64,000 nt of DNA. It comes from Pseudomonas sp. AL03 (GTDB lineage Bacteria; Pseudomonadota; Gammaproteobacteria; Pseudomonadales; Pseudomonadaceae). Below, one piece after another: positions 55,950-64,000 of the stretch (position 1 is the first letter of the stretch; every line of letters starts with the position of its first letter). The stretch spans positions 23,437 to 87,436 of the forward strand of contig NZ_JASBRE010000024.1 in NCBI RefSeq assembly GCF_029960815.1, read 5' to 3'. The notes beneath the pieces were generated by a model. It was not told the DNA's origin and did not search any database. It saw nothing but the letters and a program-made list of their open reading frames with translations. The translations under genes and the position numbers were made by a program.

Positions 55950-57629
55950 ATGCGGCTCTACCTGTGCCTCTTTTTCGGTTTTCTACTGACAACTTTCTGC
56001 CTGACCACCCACGCGGCCGAGTGCCCCAACTGGCCACCGACACGCGCACTGGACGAAGTCACGTCACTGCAAAAACAAATCGACCTCTGGGACGACAGCT
56101 ATCACCGGGAAGGCCGCTCATTGGTCGCCGACGAACTCTACGATCAGTCCCGTGTGCGACTGACCGAATGGCGCACCTGTTTTGGCCTGGGCCAATCCGC
56201 GGAACCGTTACGCACCGCAGGCGGCACGATTGCTCACCCCATCGCCCACACCGGTCTGGAAAAACTCCACGATGGTCACGCCGTCGAAGCCTGGCTAAAA
56301 GGTCGGAACGATGTCTGGATTCAGCCAAAAATCGACGGCGTGGCGGTGACGCTGATCTACCGCAAAGGCCTGCTGACTCAGGCAATCAGTCGCGGTGACG
56401 GGATAAATGGCCAGGACTGGACGGCTTCGGCGCGCCGGATCGCCACCATCCCCCAACGATTGCCACAACCGCGCGACTTGCTGCTGCAAGGTGAACTCTA
56501 TTGGCGCCTGACCGACCACGTACAGGCCCAGGCCGGCAGCCTCAATGCACGCGCTACAGTGGCCGGTTTGATGGCCCGTAAAAAATTGAGCACTGAACAA
56601 GCCGCCGGGATCGGCCTGTTTGTCTGGGACTGGCCCCAAGGCCCGGCCAGTTTGCCCGCCCGCGTCGCGGCCCTGGATGAGTTGGGTTTCCCGAGCTCCG
56701 CACCTTACAGCCAGTCGATCAAGGTATTCGCCGACGCCGAACGCTGGCGAGATCACTGGTATCGTACGCCCCTGCCCTTCACCAGTGATGGCATTGTCCT
56801 GCGCCAGGGTCAGCGTCCACCCGCCGAGCGCTGGCAGGCCAAACCGCCTTATTGGAGCGTCGCCTGGAAATACCCTTTTGCTCAGACGCTGGCCGAGGTG
56901 CGCAAGGTCCATTTCAAGATTGGACGGACCGGACGGATCACGCCGGTTCTGGAACTGACACCGGTAATGCTTGATGACCGGCAGATCAAGCGAGTCAGTG
57001 TGAGTTCACTGCAACGCTGGGAAACGCTGGATATCCGACCTGGAGACCAGGTCGCCATCAGCTTGGCAGGCCTGACCATTCCAAGGCTCGACGGTGTCAT
57101 GCTGCGCAGTACCGAACGCACTGAATTGAGCGTACCGCTGGTAGAAGACTTTCATCATTTGAGTTGCTGGCAGCCGACACCGGGGTGCGAAAGCCAATTC
57201 CTCGCTCGACTGACCTGGCTCAGCAGCAAGCAGGGACTGGCTTTGCCTCATGTTGGCCCTGGCACGTGGGAGAAACTTCTCGAAACAGGCCGCCTGAACG
57301 GCCTGCTGGATTGGTTAACCCTCGATGCTCAAGAGCTTGCTAACATTGAAGGCTTCGGCGAACGCAGCAGTGCTCGTCTTTTGAACAGCTTCATCAGTGC
57401 CCGGCAACGCCCATTCACTCGCTGGCTCAAAGCCTTGGGTTTGCCACCGACCGGCCAGGCACGCCTCGCCAACTCATGGCAGGAACTGGCACAACGAAGC
57501 ACCGAACAATGGCAGGCAGAACCTGGCATCGGCCCGGGACGCGCAGCGCAATTGAGCGCATTTTTCCGCGACCCGCAGGTCCTGGCCTTGAGTGAAACAT
57601 TACGTGTTGCCCGGATTGATGGTTTTTAA
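55950..57629 (+). CDS. ligB: NAD-dependent DNA ligase LigB
   Basis: The 559-residue protein has the adenylation motif KIDG with active-site Lys127 (QPKIDGVAVTLIY), followed by the OB-fold (about residues 315-390) and C-terminal helix-hairpin-helix repeats (NIEGFGERSS, EPGIGPGRAAQ). It lacks the BRCT domain and zinc finger of LigA, as LigB does. The first 23 residues look like a signal peptide (LCLFFGFLLTTFCLTTHAAE), a known oddity of the LigB family. Activity in the cytoplasm seems hard to square with that. ATG 55950 was chosen on family length. Confidence 0.92.
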   Translation: MRLYLCLFFGFLLTTFCLTTHAAECPNWPPTRALDEVTSLQKQIDLWDDSYHREGRSLVADELYDQSRVRLTEWRTCFGLGQSAEPLRTAGGTIAHPIAHTGLEKLHDGHAVEAWLKGRNDVWIQPKIDGVAVTLIYRKGLLTQAISRGDGINGQDWTASARRIATIPQRLPQPRDLLLQGELYWRLTDHVQAQAGSLNARATVAGLMARKKLSTEQAAGIGLFVWDWPQGPASLPARVAALDELGFPSSAPYSQSIKVFADAERWRDHWYRTPLPFTSDGIVLRQGQRPPAERWQAKPPYWSVAWKYPFAQTLAEVRKVHFKIGRTGRITPVLELTPVMLDDRQIKRVSVSSLQRWETLDIRPGDQVAISLAGLTIPRLDGVMLRSTERTELSVPLVEDFHHLSCWQPTPGCESQFLARLTWLSSKQGLALPHVGPGTWEKLLETGRLNGLLDWLTLDAQELANIEGFGERSSARLLNSFISARQRPFTRWLKALGLPPTGQARLANSWQELAQRSTEQWQAEPGIGPGRAAQLSAFFRDPQVLALSETLRVARIDGF

Positions 57630-57727
57630 CGACTGACGATGCCCACCAACCCGGAACCCAATGGCGCCGCCGGGCTCAAACACCCTATCGCCACATAGAC
57701 CCGATTGCCTTTTCACATGGAGCTTTT

Positions 57728-58123
57728 ATGAAACTTCTTTCACCGCTCGCCCTGTTGACCCTTTGCAGCGTGATGGCCACTCCACTGATGGCCGCCGAAG
57801 AAGCTCCGGGGCTGACCGGCTGCGCCGCGAAGAAGCAGGGCATCATCAACCAGATTGAACTGGCCAAGTCTCACGGCAATGCTGATCAGCAGGCTGGCCT
57901 TGAAACTGCCCTGAGCGAAGTCACCGCTCATTGCACCGACGCTTCCCTGAAGAAAGAACGGGAGAACAAAGTGCTCGACGCCAAGCACGAAGTCAGCAAG
58001 CGTCAGGCTGATCTCGACAAGGCAATGAAGAAAGGCGACGCCGAAAAGATCAACAAGCGCAAAGACAAACTCGCCGAGTCCCGCAAGGAATTGCAGGACG
58101 CACTCGACGAGTTGGATAAGTGA
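57728..58123 (+). CDS. DUF1090 periplasmic protein (YqjC-like)
   Basis: The 131-residue protein has a signal peptide (ATPLMAAEEAP) and two Cys (LTGCAAKK and AHCTDAS), followed by a highly charged coiled-coil C-terminal half (KRQADLDKAMKKGDAEKINK). This is the DUF1090/YqjC pattern. It is predicted to be periplasmic. Function is unknown. GGAGC lies upstream of the ATG. Its stop overlaps a class C palindrome. Confidence 0.88.
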   Translation: MKLLSPLALLTLCSVMATPLMAAEEAPGLTGCAAKKQGIINQIELAKSHGNADQQAGLETALSEVTAHCTDASLKKERENKVLDAKHEVSKRQADLDKAMKKGDAEKINKRKDKLAESRKELQDALDELDK

Positions 58124-58171
58124 TCGTTCCCACGCTCTGCGTGGGAATGCAGCCATGGACGCTCCGCGTCC
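58122..58171. repeat. Class C repeat overlapping the DUF1090 stop
   Basis: GATCGTTCCCACGCTCTGCG and onward shares its first 29 bases with the left arm at 37455-37484. TGGACGCTCCGCGTCCA forms a second hairpin. The full mirrored right arm is missing, so this is a half element. Confidence 0.8.
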
Positions 58172-58186
58172 ACCTCTGATCAGAGA

Positions 58187-58636
58187 TCAATGATCCCGAA
58201 ACTCTTTATGGCACGCACTGCAGGCATCTTCGACTTTCTGCACTGCCGGACCCAGGTTACTGGCCTTGTAAGGCTGAACCTTGCTGGCAATCACCAATTC
58301 ACCGGTGGCGGCTTCAAGGGTGCGGACCATTTCCTGGAAGCGTGCCTGCTGCTGCCACACATTGTCCTTGGCGCTGGTGTGATCTTCTTCGCGCACCTGC
58401 GGAAAATGTTTCCAGGGTTCATGGGACAACGCGTCAAGTTTCACGGCGCCATCAGCGAATTTCGGACCGTCGAATGGAATGCGACCACGCAACATGCCGC
58501 CCAGGTCTTCGCCGGTCTTGAGCATTTGCTTGAAGATTGCCTTGCGCTGCCCCAGCGGCGAGTTGGGGTCGACACCACCGCAGGCGGACAGCGTCAGGCA
58601 GGCCAGCAATACAACAGAAAGTCTTTTAAGAGTCAT
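58187..58636 (-). CDS. Cytochrome c'-type lipoprotein
   Basis: The 149-residue protein has a lipoprotein signal (VVLLACLTLSACGG, Cys about residue 19) and one c-type heme site CSACHKEF at the C-terminus. This is the layout of the four-helix cytochrome c'/c-556 family. It is predicted to sit in the periplasm, anchored by lipid. Possible roles are electron transfer or binding of NO. It is convergent with the DUF1090 gene and divergent from mltA. Confidence 0.87.
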   Translation of the reverse strand: MTLKRLSVVLLACLTLSACGGVDPNSPLGQRKAIFKQMLKTGEDLGGMLRGRIPFDGPKFADGAVKLDALSHEPWKHFPQVREEDHTSAKDNVWQQQARFQEMVRTLEAATGELVIASKVQPYKASNLGPAVQKVEDACSACHKEFRDH

Positions 58637-58764
58637 GGTGGCTTCAGGTCACGGGAAACGGCGGCCAGTATCCTCGCGTCATCGGCAAAGACCAATAGCC
58701 CTATTATCAATACGGGTTGTTTGAGCGCATGGAGCACTCAGGCAACCGGCAAAGGAATTACTCC

Positions 58765-59937
58765 ATGAACAGCCGTTTCAAGGCATGCCGTCACAACCTC
58801 GCTTGGACCCTTCCGATGGTGGTCGTGCTTGCGGGCTGCACCGGTGGCGACAACAACAAACCAAAAACCCACGCCCTGGCCACCTACTCCAGCGCCACGT
58901 GGGAAGCACTTCCGACGGTGTCCGACAACGACCTGGTCGCCGGCTTCGGCTCGTGGCGCAGCGCTTGCACCCGACTCAAAGCCGACCCGGTCTGGGGTTC
59001 AACATGTGCGGCTGCCGCCAACGTGCCGCAAACTGCCAACGACATTCGTGGCTTCCTCAAGCAGAACCTCGACGTCTACGGCCTGCGCGCCGCCAATGAC
59101 AATCCCGACGGCTTGATCACCGGTTATTACGAGCCGGTCTACCCCGGCAGCCTGACCCAGACCGAAGCGGCGAACATCCCGGTGTACGGCGTACCCGAGG
59201 ACATGATCATCGTCTCTCTGGACAGCATTTACCCGGAACTCAAAGGCAAACGCCTGCGGGGACGACTCGAAGGTCGTGTGCTCAAGCCTTACGACGATGC
59301 GGCAACGATTGAAACCAAAGGGGTCAAGGCACCGGTTGTTGCCTGGCTGACCGACCCGATGAATCTTCAATTTCTGCAAATTCAGGGCTCGGGCCGCATT
59401 CAACTCGACGACGGCCGTCAATTGCGCATTGCGTATGCCGACCAGAACGGTCACCCCTATCGACCCATCGGCCGCTGGCTGGTCGATCAGGGCGAGCTGA
59501 AAAAAGAAGAGGTGACCATGGGCGCCATCAGCCATTGGGCCAAGGCCAATCCGACGCGCATTCCGGAACTGTTGGGCAGCAACCCTAGCTACGTGTTCTT
59601 CACCCGTAACCCGGACAGCAACGAAGGGCCTCGCGGCTCGCTGAACGTACCGCTGACCGCAGGCTATAGCGCGGCGGTGGATCGCAAAGTGATTCCGCTG
59701 GGCAGTCTGTTGTGGTTATCGACGACTAAACCGGACGGTACCGCACTGGTACGCCCGGTAGCCGCTCAAGACACCGGCGGCGCAATTGCCGGCGAAGTCC
59801 GTGCGGACCTGTTCTGGGGCACGGGCGATGCGGCCGGGCAATTGGCCGGCGACATGAAACAGCAGGGGCAGATCTGGATGCTCTGGCCTAAAGGCGCAGC
59901 CCTGCCTCAAGTGCCTCAGGTGACCGACAAGCTTTAA
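58765..59937 (+). CDS. mltA: Membrane-bound lytic murein transglycosylase A
   Basis: The 390-residue lipoprotein (signal with VVLAGCTGG) has the MltA domain (GYYEPVYPGSL, LQIQGSGRIQLDDGRQ) and the C-terminal 3D domain with its aspartates (AAQDTGGAIAGEVRADLFWG). It cuts peptidoglycan glycan strands to 1,6-anhydro ends during wall turnover, attached to the outer membrane. I start at ATG 58765 behind AAAGGAA; the frame upstream to 58717 has no ribosome binding site. A hairpin terminator follows directly. Confidence 0.94.
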   Translation: MNSRFKACRHNLAWTLPMVVVLAGCTGGDNNKPKTHALATYSSATWEALPTVSDNDLVAGFGSWRSACTRLKADPVWGSTCAAAANVPQTANDIRGFLKQNLDVYGLRAANDNPDGLITGYYEPVYPGSLTQTEAANIPVYGVPEDMIIVSLDSIYPELKGKRLRGRLEGRVLKPYDDAATIETKGVKAPVVAWLTDPMNLQFLQIQGSGRIQLDDGRQLRIAYADQNGHPYRPIGRWLVDQGELKKEEVTMGAISHWAKANPTRIPELLGSNPSYVFFTRNPDSNEGPRGSLNVPLTAGYSAAVDRKVIPLGSLLWLSTTKPDGTALVRPVAAQDTGGAIAGEVRADLFWGTGDAAGQLAGDMKQQGQIWMLWPKGAALPQVPQVTDKL

Positions 59938-59941
59938 AGTC

Positions 59942-59972
59942 AAAAGATCGCTGACTTCGCCAGCGATCTTTT
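59942..59972 (+). terminator. Terminator between mltA and the MAPEG gene
   Basis: AAAAGATCGCTG and CAGCGATCTTTT form a 12-base-pair stem with T-ends in both directions. It can serve the two convergent genes. Confidence 0.85.
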
Positions 59973-59982
59973 GAGCTTGCTC

Positions 59983-60366
59983 TTAAACAGAAACCACAAA
60001 GAAACTGACGATCAACCCCATCCCCACCAACCACACCAGCGACCGCAAAATCGCCCAGTCCGCCAGGTAGCAAATGATGTACAGCAGCCGACTGGTGATA
60101 AACAACACCGATAGCACATTGATCGTCACCAGTTCGGCATTGCCGGCCAGGTGCGCAACGATCACCGCCGCCGCGAACGCGGGAGTCACTTCTAAACCGT
60201 TCAGATGCGCCGCATACGCGCGTCGGCCCAAACCATTCAGTGACTCGAGAAAGTCACGGGGGTCATGGTTGTCTTTCGGCCTGAACCCGCCACTGACCCT
60301 GGCGATGCCCGTGCAGATATAGGGCAGGAAAATCACGATCAAAATGCACCACAGAGCAACCGTCAT
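59983..60366 (-). CDS. MAPEG family membrane protein
   Basis: The 127-residue protein has four hydrophobic segments (about residues 1-24, 62-82, 83-103 and 108-127) and the MAPEG-type LNGLGRRAYAAHLNGLEVTP loop. MAPEG proteins include glutathione-dependent enzymes, but bacterial members such as this one are mostly uncharacterised. It lies 40 bases after the EamA gene on the same strand and may be co-transcribed with it. It ends facing the mltA terminator. Confidence 0.87.
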   Translation of the reverse strand: MTVALWCILIVIFLPYICTGIARVSGGFRPKDNHDPRDFLESLNGLGRRAYAAHLNGLEVTPAFAAAVIVAHLAGNAELVTINVLSVLFITSRLLYIICYLADWAILRSLVWLVGMGLIVSFFVVSV

Positions 60367-60406
60367 AACGCAATCCCTTCTTCAAGTTTCAAGAGTCGAG
60401 CTCCAG

Positions 60407-61240
60407 TCAAAACTTCATCACCAGTATGCCGATCAGCACCAGTCCACAGGCTAAGAGCCGTGGCCTGCCGAAAGGTTCTTTCAGGTAACGCATGCCGAAC
60501 AGCACCACCAGAATCACACTGATCTCGCGCAATGCCGCCGCTTCGGCAATCGAGCCCAGCTGCATGGCCCACAGCACCAGAGCGTAGCTGAACAACACGC
60601 AAAAGCCGACTGCCAACCCCAGTCGCCACTGTTCACGCCAGAACAACATGAAAGCCGGTCGCTTGCGCACCACAGCCAGCAACGGAAACGGCCAGGCACT
60701 GAGTAACGTGACCCACACCAGGTAATCCAGCGGATGCGACCAGCGTCGCAACGCCTGGCCGTCGATGAAGGTGTAGCAGCCGATGCACAGGCCGATCAAC
60801 GCCACCACCGGCAGCATCGACCATGGCAAACGCGCGCCGCCACCGCCCTGCCAGAGCAGGCACAGCATGCCAAACGGGATCAGCAGAATCCCGAAGATCT
60901 GCTGGTTTGTCAGCACTTCCCCGGCAAAAATCAGCGTCAACGCCAGCACCACCAGCGGCGACAAACCACGCATCAGCGGGTAGACCAACCCGAGGTCGCC
61001 GACGCGGTACGCCTGGATCAACAGATAGCGATAGAGCAACTCGAACGCCGCCGACGCCAAAATCCACGGCCAGATTTCCATGGGCGGCACGTTCACCAAA
61101 GGCAGCATCACCGCGACAAACAACATCGCCACGCTGTCCATGCAGGCCACTACCAACAATCGTTCCGCACTGAATTTGATCAGGGTATTCCACGCCGCGT
61201 GCAACAGCGCCGCGACTAACACCAGTGCTGTGGCAAGCAC
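60407..61240 (-). CDS. EamA/DMT family transporter
   Basis: The 277-residue protein has about ten hydrophobic segments with the two-repeat layout of EamA transporters: LVLVAALLHAAWNTLIKFS at the start and GLVYPLMRGLSPLVVLALTL in the first half. I choose GTG 61240, which has AAGGAG at ideal distance; the frame upstream to 61369 lies across a REP pair. The substrate is unknown. The MAPEG gene follows on the same strand. Confidence 0.87.
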   Translation of the reverse strand: MLATALVLVAALLHAAWNTLIKFSAERLLVVACMDSVAMLFVAVMLPLVNVPPMEIWPWILASAAFELLYRYLLIQAYRVGDLGLVYPLMRGLSPLVVLALTLIFAGEVLTNQQIFGILLIPFGMLCLLWQGGGGARLPWSMLPVVALIGLCIGCYTFIDGQALRRWSHPLDYLVWVTLLSAWPFPLLAVVRKRPAFMLFWREQWRLGLAVGFCVLFSYALVLWAMQLGSIAEAAALREISVILVVLFGMRYLKEPFGRPRLLACGLVLIGILVMKF

Positions 61241-61272
61241 GGCACACTCCTTTTTGTTGCCCAACCCGCCCT

Positions 61273-61341
61273 TGTAGGAGCGCGGCTTGCCGGCGAAGGC
61301 GTCCTTGAGATCGCCATCGCCGGCAAGCCGTACTCCTACAG
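61273..61341. repeat. REP inverted pair (class A variant)
   Basis: TGTAGGAGCGCGGCTTGCCG and the inverse CGGCAAGCCGTACTCCTACA flank a spacer of about 20 bases, with one mismatch in the arm. It lies upstream of the EamA gene. Confidence 0.82.
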
Positions 61342-61526
61342 GGAGCGGGTCAGATAATTGATTCGCCATATGTCAGCAGCTGTTTATACTGCAAGCGACC
61401 ACGCCGCACTCAGTTGTGCACTGACTAATTCCAATAATTTGTGCCGACGCCCGCTCTCGTCGAGAACGGGCGTCGGCATGCGTATGCCTGATCAGAGCGT
61501 CAAGACTACCGACAGAGACCTTGCGC

Positions 61527-62019
61527 ATGCCACTCGCCTTGCTTGCCCTCGCTGTTGCCGCGTTCGGCATCGGCACCACTGAATTCGTCATTATGGGCCT
61601 GTTGCCCGATGTGGCCCGCGACCTCGCCGTGAGCATTCCGACGCCGGCCTGCTGATCACCGGCTACGCCCTGGGCGTGGTGTTTGGCGCACCGATCCTCG
61701 CAATCGGCACCGCCAACATGCCGCGCAAAGCCACGCTGCTGGGCATGACGTTGATGTTCATTCTTGGCAATATTCTGTGCGCGCTGGCGCCAAACCACGC
61801 CACGTTGATGGCCGCTCGCGTGGTAACTGCGTTGTGCCACGGGGCGTTCTTCGGGATTGGTTCGGTGGTGGCCGCCGGCCTGGTCGCGCCGAACAAACGG
61901 GCCCAGGCGATTGCCATGATGTTCACCGGCCTGACCCTGGCCAACGTGCTTGGCGTTCCGCTGGGAACCGCGCTGGGGCAATACGCCGGCTGGCGCTCGA
62001 CGTTCTGGGCGGTGTCAGT
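61527..62019 (+). pseudogene. Broken MFS transporter gene (5' part)
   Basis: From ATG 61527 the frame reads like an AraJ/YdhP-type major facilitator (FGIGTTEFVIMGLLPDVARD) but meets a stop after IPTPAC. Insertion of one base near 61643 restores SIPTAGLLITGYALG, and the following frame reads the standard family for about 125 residues (NMPRKATLLGMTLMFILGNI, GWRSTFWAV). It then breaks off at about 62019 inside another transporter gene. Only about 160 of an expected 390 residues remain, so it is non-functional. Confidence 0.8.
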
Positions 62020-62451
62020 GACCAGATCGACTTCGGTGATCTGCTGATGAACTGGATGCTGTCGTTCCTGCTGTTTGCCGGCGCCCTGCACGTCAACCTC
62101 AATGACTTGCGCAGCTACCGTTAGCCCATCGGCCTGTTGGCAACGTTCGGCGTATTGATCGCGACCGCCGTGATCGGCAGCCTCGCCTATTACATTTTTG
62201 CCCTGTTCGGCTGGCACGTGAGTTTCCTGTACTGCCTGCTGTTCGGCGCATTGATCTCCCCGACCGACCCGATTGCCGTGCTCGGCGTGCTGCGGACCGC
62301 CAACGCATCCAAGCCGCTGAAAACCACCATCGTCGGTGAGTCGCTGTTCAACGACGGCACTGCGGTCGTGGTGTTCACCGTTTTGCTGAGCATCACTTAC
62401 ATCGTGGTGCTGTCGTCGATCCTGCTGCAGGGCCTGACGATTGAACATTGA
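62020..62451 (+). pseudogene. Broken CPA1 Na+/H+ antiporter gene fragment
   Basis: From 62020 the frame reads DQIDFGDLLMNWMLSFLLFA, an internal part of a CPA1 sodium/proton antiporter, without its N-terminus. A nonsense codon (TAG at 62122, where Trp is expected) interrupts it. It continues with the family core ISPTDPIAVLGVL and GESLFNDGTAVVVF, then jumps from LLSI straight to IVVLSSILLQGLTI. This means the middle helices have been deleted. The frame ends at 62451. It is clearly inactive. Confidence 0.8.
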
Positions 62452-62468
62452 ACTACGCGCCTGCTGCA

Positions 62469-63773
62469 TCACCCTGATGCGGCAGGCGCGGGTGCGGCTG
62501 CTCTCAGCACCGCATCAACTTGCTCCGCAGCCAGTAACAGATTGCTGTCGTTTCTAAATCCCCCGATCATTTGAAGTCCCACTGGTAACGCCCTGGTATT
62601 CCGAACGAGAGGGATATTGATTTGAGGCAATCCAAACGCCATCCAAAACTTGCAGAAATCAGAAGATCCGGTAGCTCCAAGCCCCAACGGCGCGACGATG
62701 CCGCAGCTCGCACCCAAGACGGCGTCAAAAGGCATGAATATCGGTTCCAGAACAGCGGCTAACTTTGCTAAACGCTTCTTTGCCGCTGACTCTTGGTTCC
62801 AAGTCGTCAGACTGGCGCGTTCGAACATGGCTAACAACTCTTCACTTAGTTTGTCAGGGTGCAATTGCAGTTCTTTGGAGAGTGATCGGGCGCCCTCGCA
62901 ATCGTTTATCAGCAGATGGTCATCAAATACACCCGCAAATTCCTCGGGCAGCAATACCTCGCTCACTTGATGTCCCGCCAATCGCAGATCTTCTACAGCA
63001 GCGTCCAGTGATTTGGACACGTGCTCGTCTACCTGATCCCAACGGGCCGTACGACAGAAGCCGAACGACCGTAAATTGCGCTCATGAGCAAGCTTTGGAA
63101 ATCCAGGAATCAACACTTTAGCCATCAGCACCAGATCACGAACGGAGCGGCCATACCAACCCACCGTGTCGAAGCTCGGCGCTAATGGTTTGACCCCTTC
63201 TAGAGGAACTAACCCGTACGAAGGTTTGAAAGCATACAGTCCGCAATAGGATGCCGGTTTAATCAATGATCCGGCTGTCTGTGTTCCCAAAGCGATCGGA
63301 AAAAAGCCGGCCGCCATCCCCGCTGCCGATCCGGCACTGGAGCTCCCTGGGGTCCTGTCGAGATCATGTGGATTGCGGGTTGGACCGGTATGCATGTAAG
63401 CGAATTCGGTGGTATGCGTCTTGCCCATGATGACCGCTCCGGCCTGGCGCAGAAGCGAGACGACATGGGCGTCACGCGAAGGACAGTTGTCATCATAGAT
63501 CGGAGAGAAAAAACGGGTGGGATGATCCGTGGTGTCATAGTTGTCTTTGATTCCCACTGGGACACCCGCCAGGAGACCATTCGCGTTACTCTTTTTTAGT
63601 TGGCAAGCTTGAGTGCGCACCCCTTCTGGATCGAACGAAACGAATGCTTTAATGTTTCGCTCTTGCGATTCAACGTACTCAAGAAAGTGATCAGCTACTG
63701 TCTCTGCGCTCACGACACCTGAACGAACCATTTCCGAAATGGTGGTGGCGTCAAACTTATTAAAATCGTGCAT
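62469..63773 (-). CDS. Amidase (amidase signature family)
   Basis: The 434-residue protein has the amidase-signature triad: Lys76 in VGIKDNYD, cis-Ser145 in TPGSSSAGSAAG and nucleophile Ser169 in GTQTAGSLIKPAS. It hydrolyses a carboxylic amide; AtzF, 6-aminohexanoate-type and GatA-like relatives are all possible, and the substrate cannot be read from sequence. GAAGGAG precedes ATG 63773. Base use looks visibly less GC-rich than the neighbouring core genes, which hints at acquisition. It lies beside two broken transporter genes. Confidence 0.88.
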   Translation of the reverse strand: MHDFNKFDATTISEMVRSGVVSAETVADHFLEYVESQERNIKAFVSFDPEGVRTQACQLKKSNANGLLAGVPVGIKDNYDTTDHPTRFFSPIYDDNCPSRDAHVVSLLRQAGAVIMGKTHTTEFAYMHTGPTRNPHDLDRTPGSSSAGSAAGMAAGFFPIALGTQTAGSLIKPASYCGLYAFKPSYGLVPLEGVKPLAPSFDTVGWYGRSVRDLVLMAKVLIPGFPKLAHERNLRSFGFCRTARWDQVDEHVSKSLDAAVEDLRLAGHQVSEVLLPEEFAGVFDDHLLINDCEGARSLSKELQLHPDKLSEELLAMFERASLTTWNQESAAKKRLAKLAAVLEPIFMPFDAVLGASCGIVAPLGLGATGSSDFCKFWMAFGLPQINIPLVRNTRALPVGLQMIGGFRNDSNLLLAAEQVDAVLRAAAPAPAASG

Positions 63774-63911
63774 ATCGCTCCTTCGAGCTACTTATAACCC
63801 GGAGACTAATTGGAGGGTTGTCATTACCGACAACTCATGAGATTTCGAGCTTCATCTTTATGGGTGCGCGCCGAGCGGCACTCGGCAGAACCAGCAGATG
63901 TATCCAGATAA

Positions 63912-64000
63912 TCAATGCAGAATCTGACTCAAGAACAACTGGGTCCGCTCATTCTGCGGATTATCGAAGAAGTCGTTCGGCGCGGCCTGTTCGACGATTT
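63912..64000 (-). CDS. Amino-acid ABC transporter ATP-binding protein (C-terminal end only)
   Basis: The last 28 codons before the stop at 63912 read IVEQAAPNDFFDNPQNERTQ then LFLSQILH. This tail, with FFDNP and ER(T)..FLS.IL, is typical of GlnQ/HisP-type polar amino-acid ABC ATPases. The rest of the gene lies beyond the window. Binding protein and permease genes are expected there, and the amidase downstream might act on an imported substrate (speculative). Confidence 0.75.
   Translation of the reverse strand, partial: IVEQAAPNDFFDNPQNERTQLFLSQILH

Overview
The window is a high-GC chromosomal segment of a Pseudomonas of the fluorescens group. The gene order from dimethylglycine catabolism through carnitine, GbdR, the Cbc transporter and betTIBA matches the known P. 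aeruginosa PA5372-PA5401 block. The second block (fba, pgk, epd, tktA, ArsR-methyltransferase, metK) matches the PA0546-PA0555 region. Pseudomonas-type REP palindromes are abundant. I see no rRNA, tRNA, CRISPR array, integrase or intact insertion sequence. Region 1-8287 (mostly leftward) converts dimethylglycine to sarcosine: DgcA/DgcB, a dedicated electron transfer flavoprotein pair, a DUF5943 protein, an M19 dipeptidase and, at the left edge, a GNAT acetyltransferase. Region 8522-11742 is accessory: an LprI-like protein, then an AT-rich insert with a frameshifted gene resembling DUF4297/Cap4-type nuclease effectors, then a DUF3010 gene. Region 11907-18191 is carnitine use: CdhR, the binding protein CaiX, dehydrocarnitine cleavage (CdhC), carnitine dehydrogenase (CdhA), betainyl-CoA thioesterase (CdhB) and a gamma-butyrobetaine dioxygenase that feeds the route from above. 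A candidate small RNA on the opposite strand lies just behind it. Region 18283-31231 handles choline and glycine betaine: the regulator GbdR, serine dehydratase SdaB, the ABC importer CbcXWV, the BCCT transporter BetT, the repressor BetI with a perfect operator palindrome, and BetB/BetA. Together these genes take in choline, carnitine or betaine, convert them to glycine betaine and, through enzymes partly outside the window, to glycine, serine and pyruvate. Region 31488-46516 is mixed: a TldD/TldE-like pair, an MFS pump, the helicase DbpA, a BaiN/HI0933-type flavoprotein, a YccS-type membrane protein, a periplasmic solute-binding protein, ElaA, a small winged-helix protein, a YgjP-type metalloprotease, a REC-PAS-GGDEF-EAL protein and a PL7 alginate lyase. 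Region 47004-55789 is central metabolism (fba, two small lipoproteins, pgk, epd, tktA) and S-adenosylmethionine synthesis (metK) behind an ArsR-methyltransferase regulator. Region 55950-61240 has LigB, a DUF1090 protein, a cytochrome c'-like lipoprotein, MltA, a MAPEG protein and an EamA transporter. The right end (61527-64000) is decayed or acquired: a fused pair of broken transporter genes, an amidase of visibly lower GC, and the C-terminal end of an amino-acid ABC ATPase. Three families of inverted repeats are scattered between genes, some inside operons and some overlapping stop codons. GC and codon-use statements are impressions from reading, not computed values.
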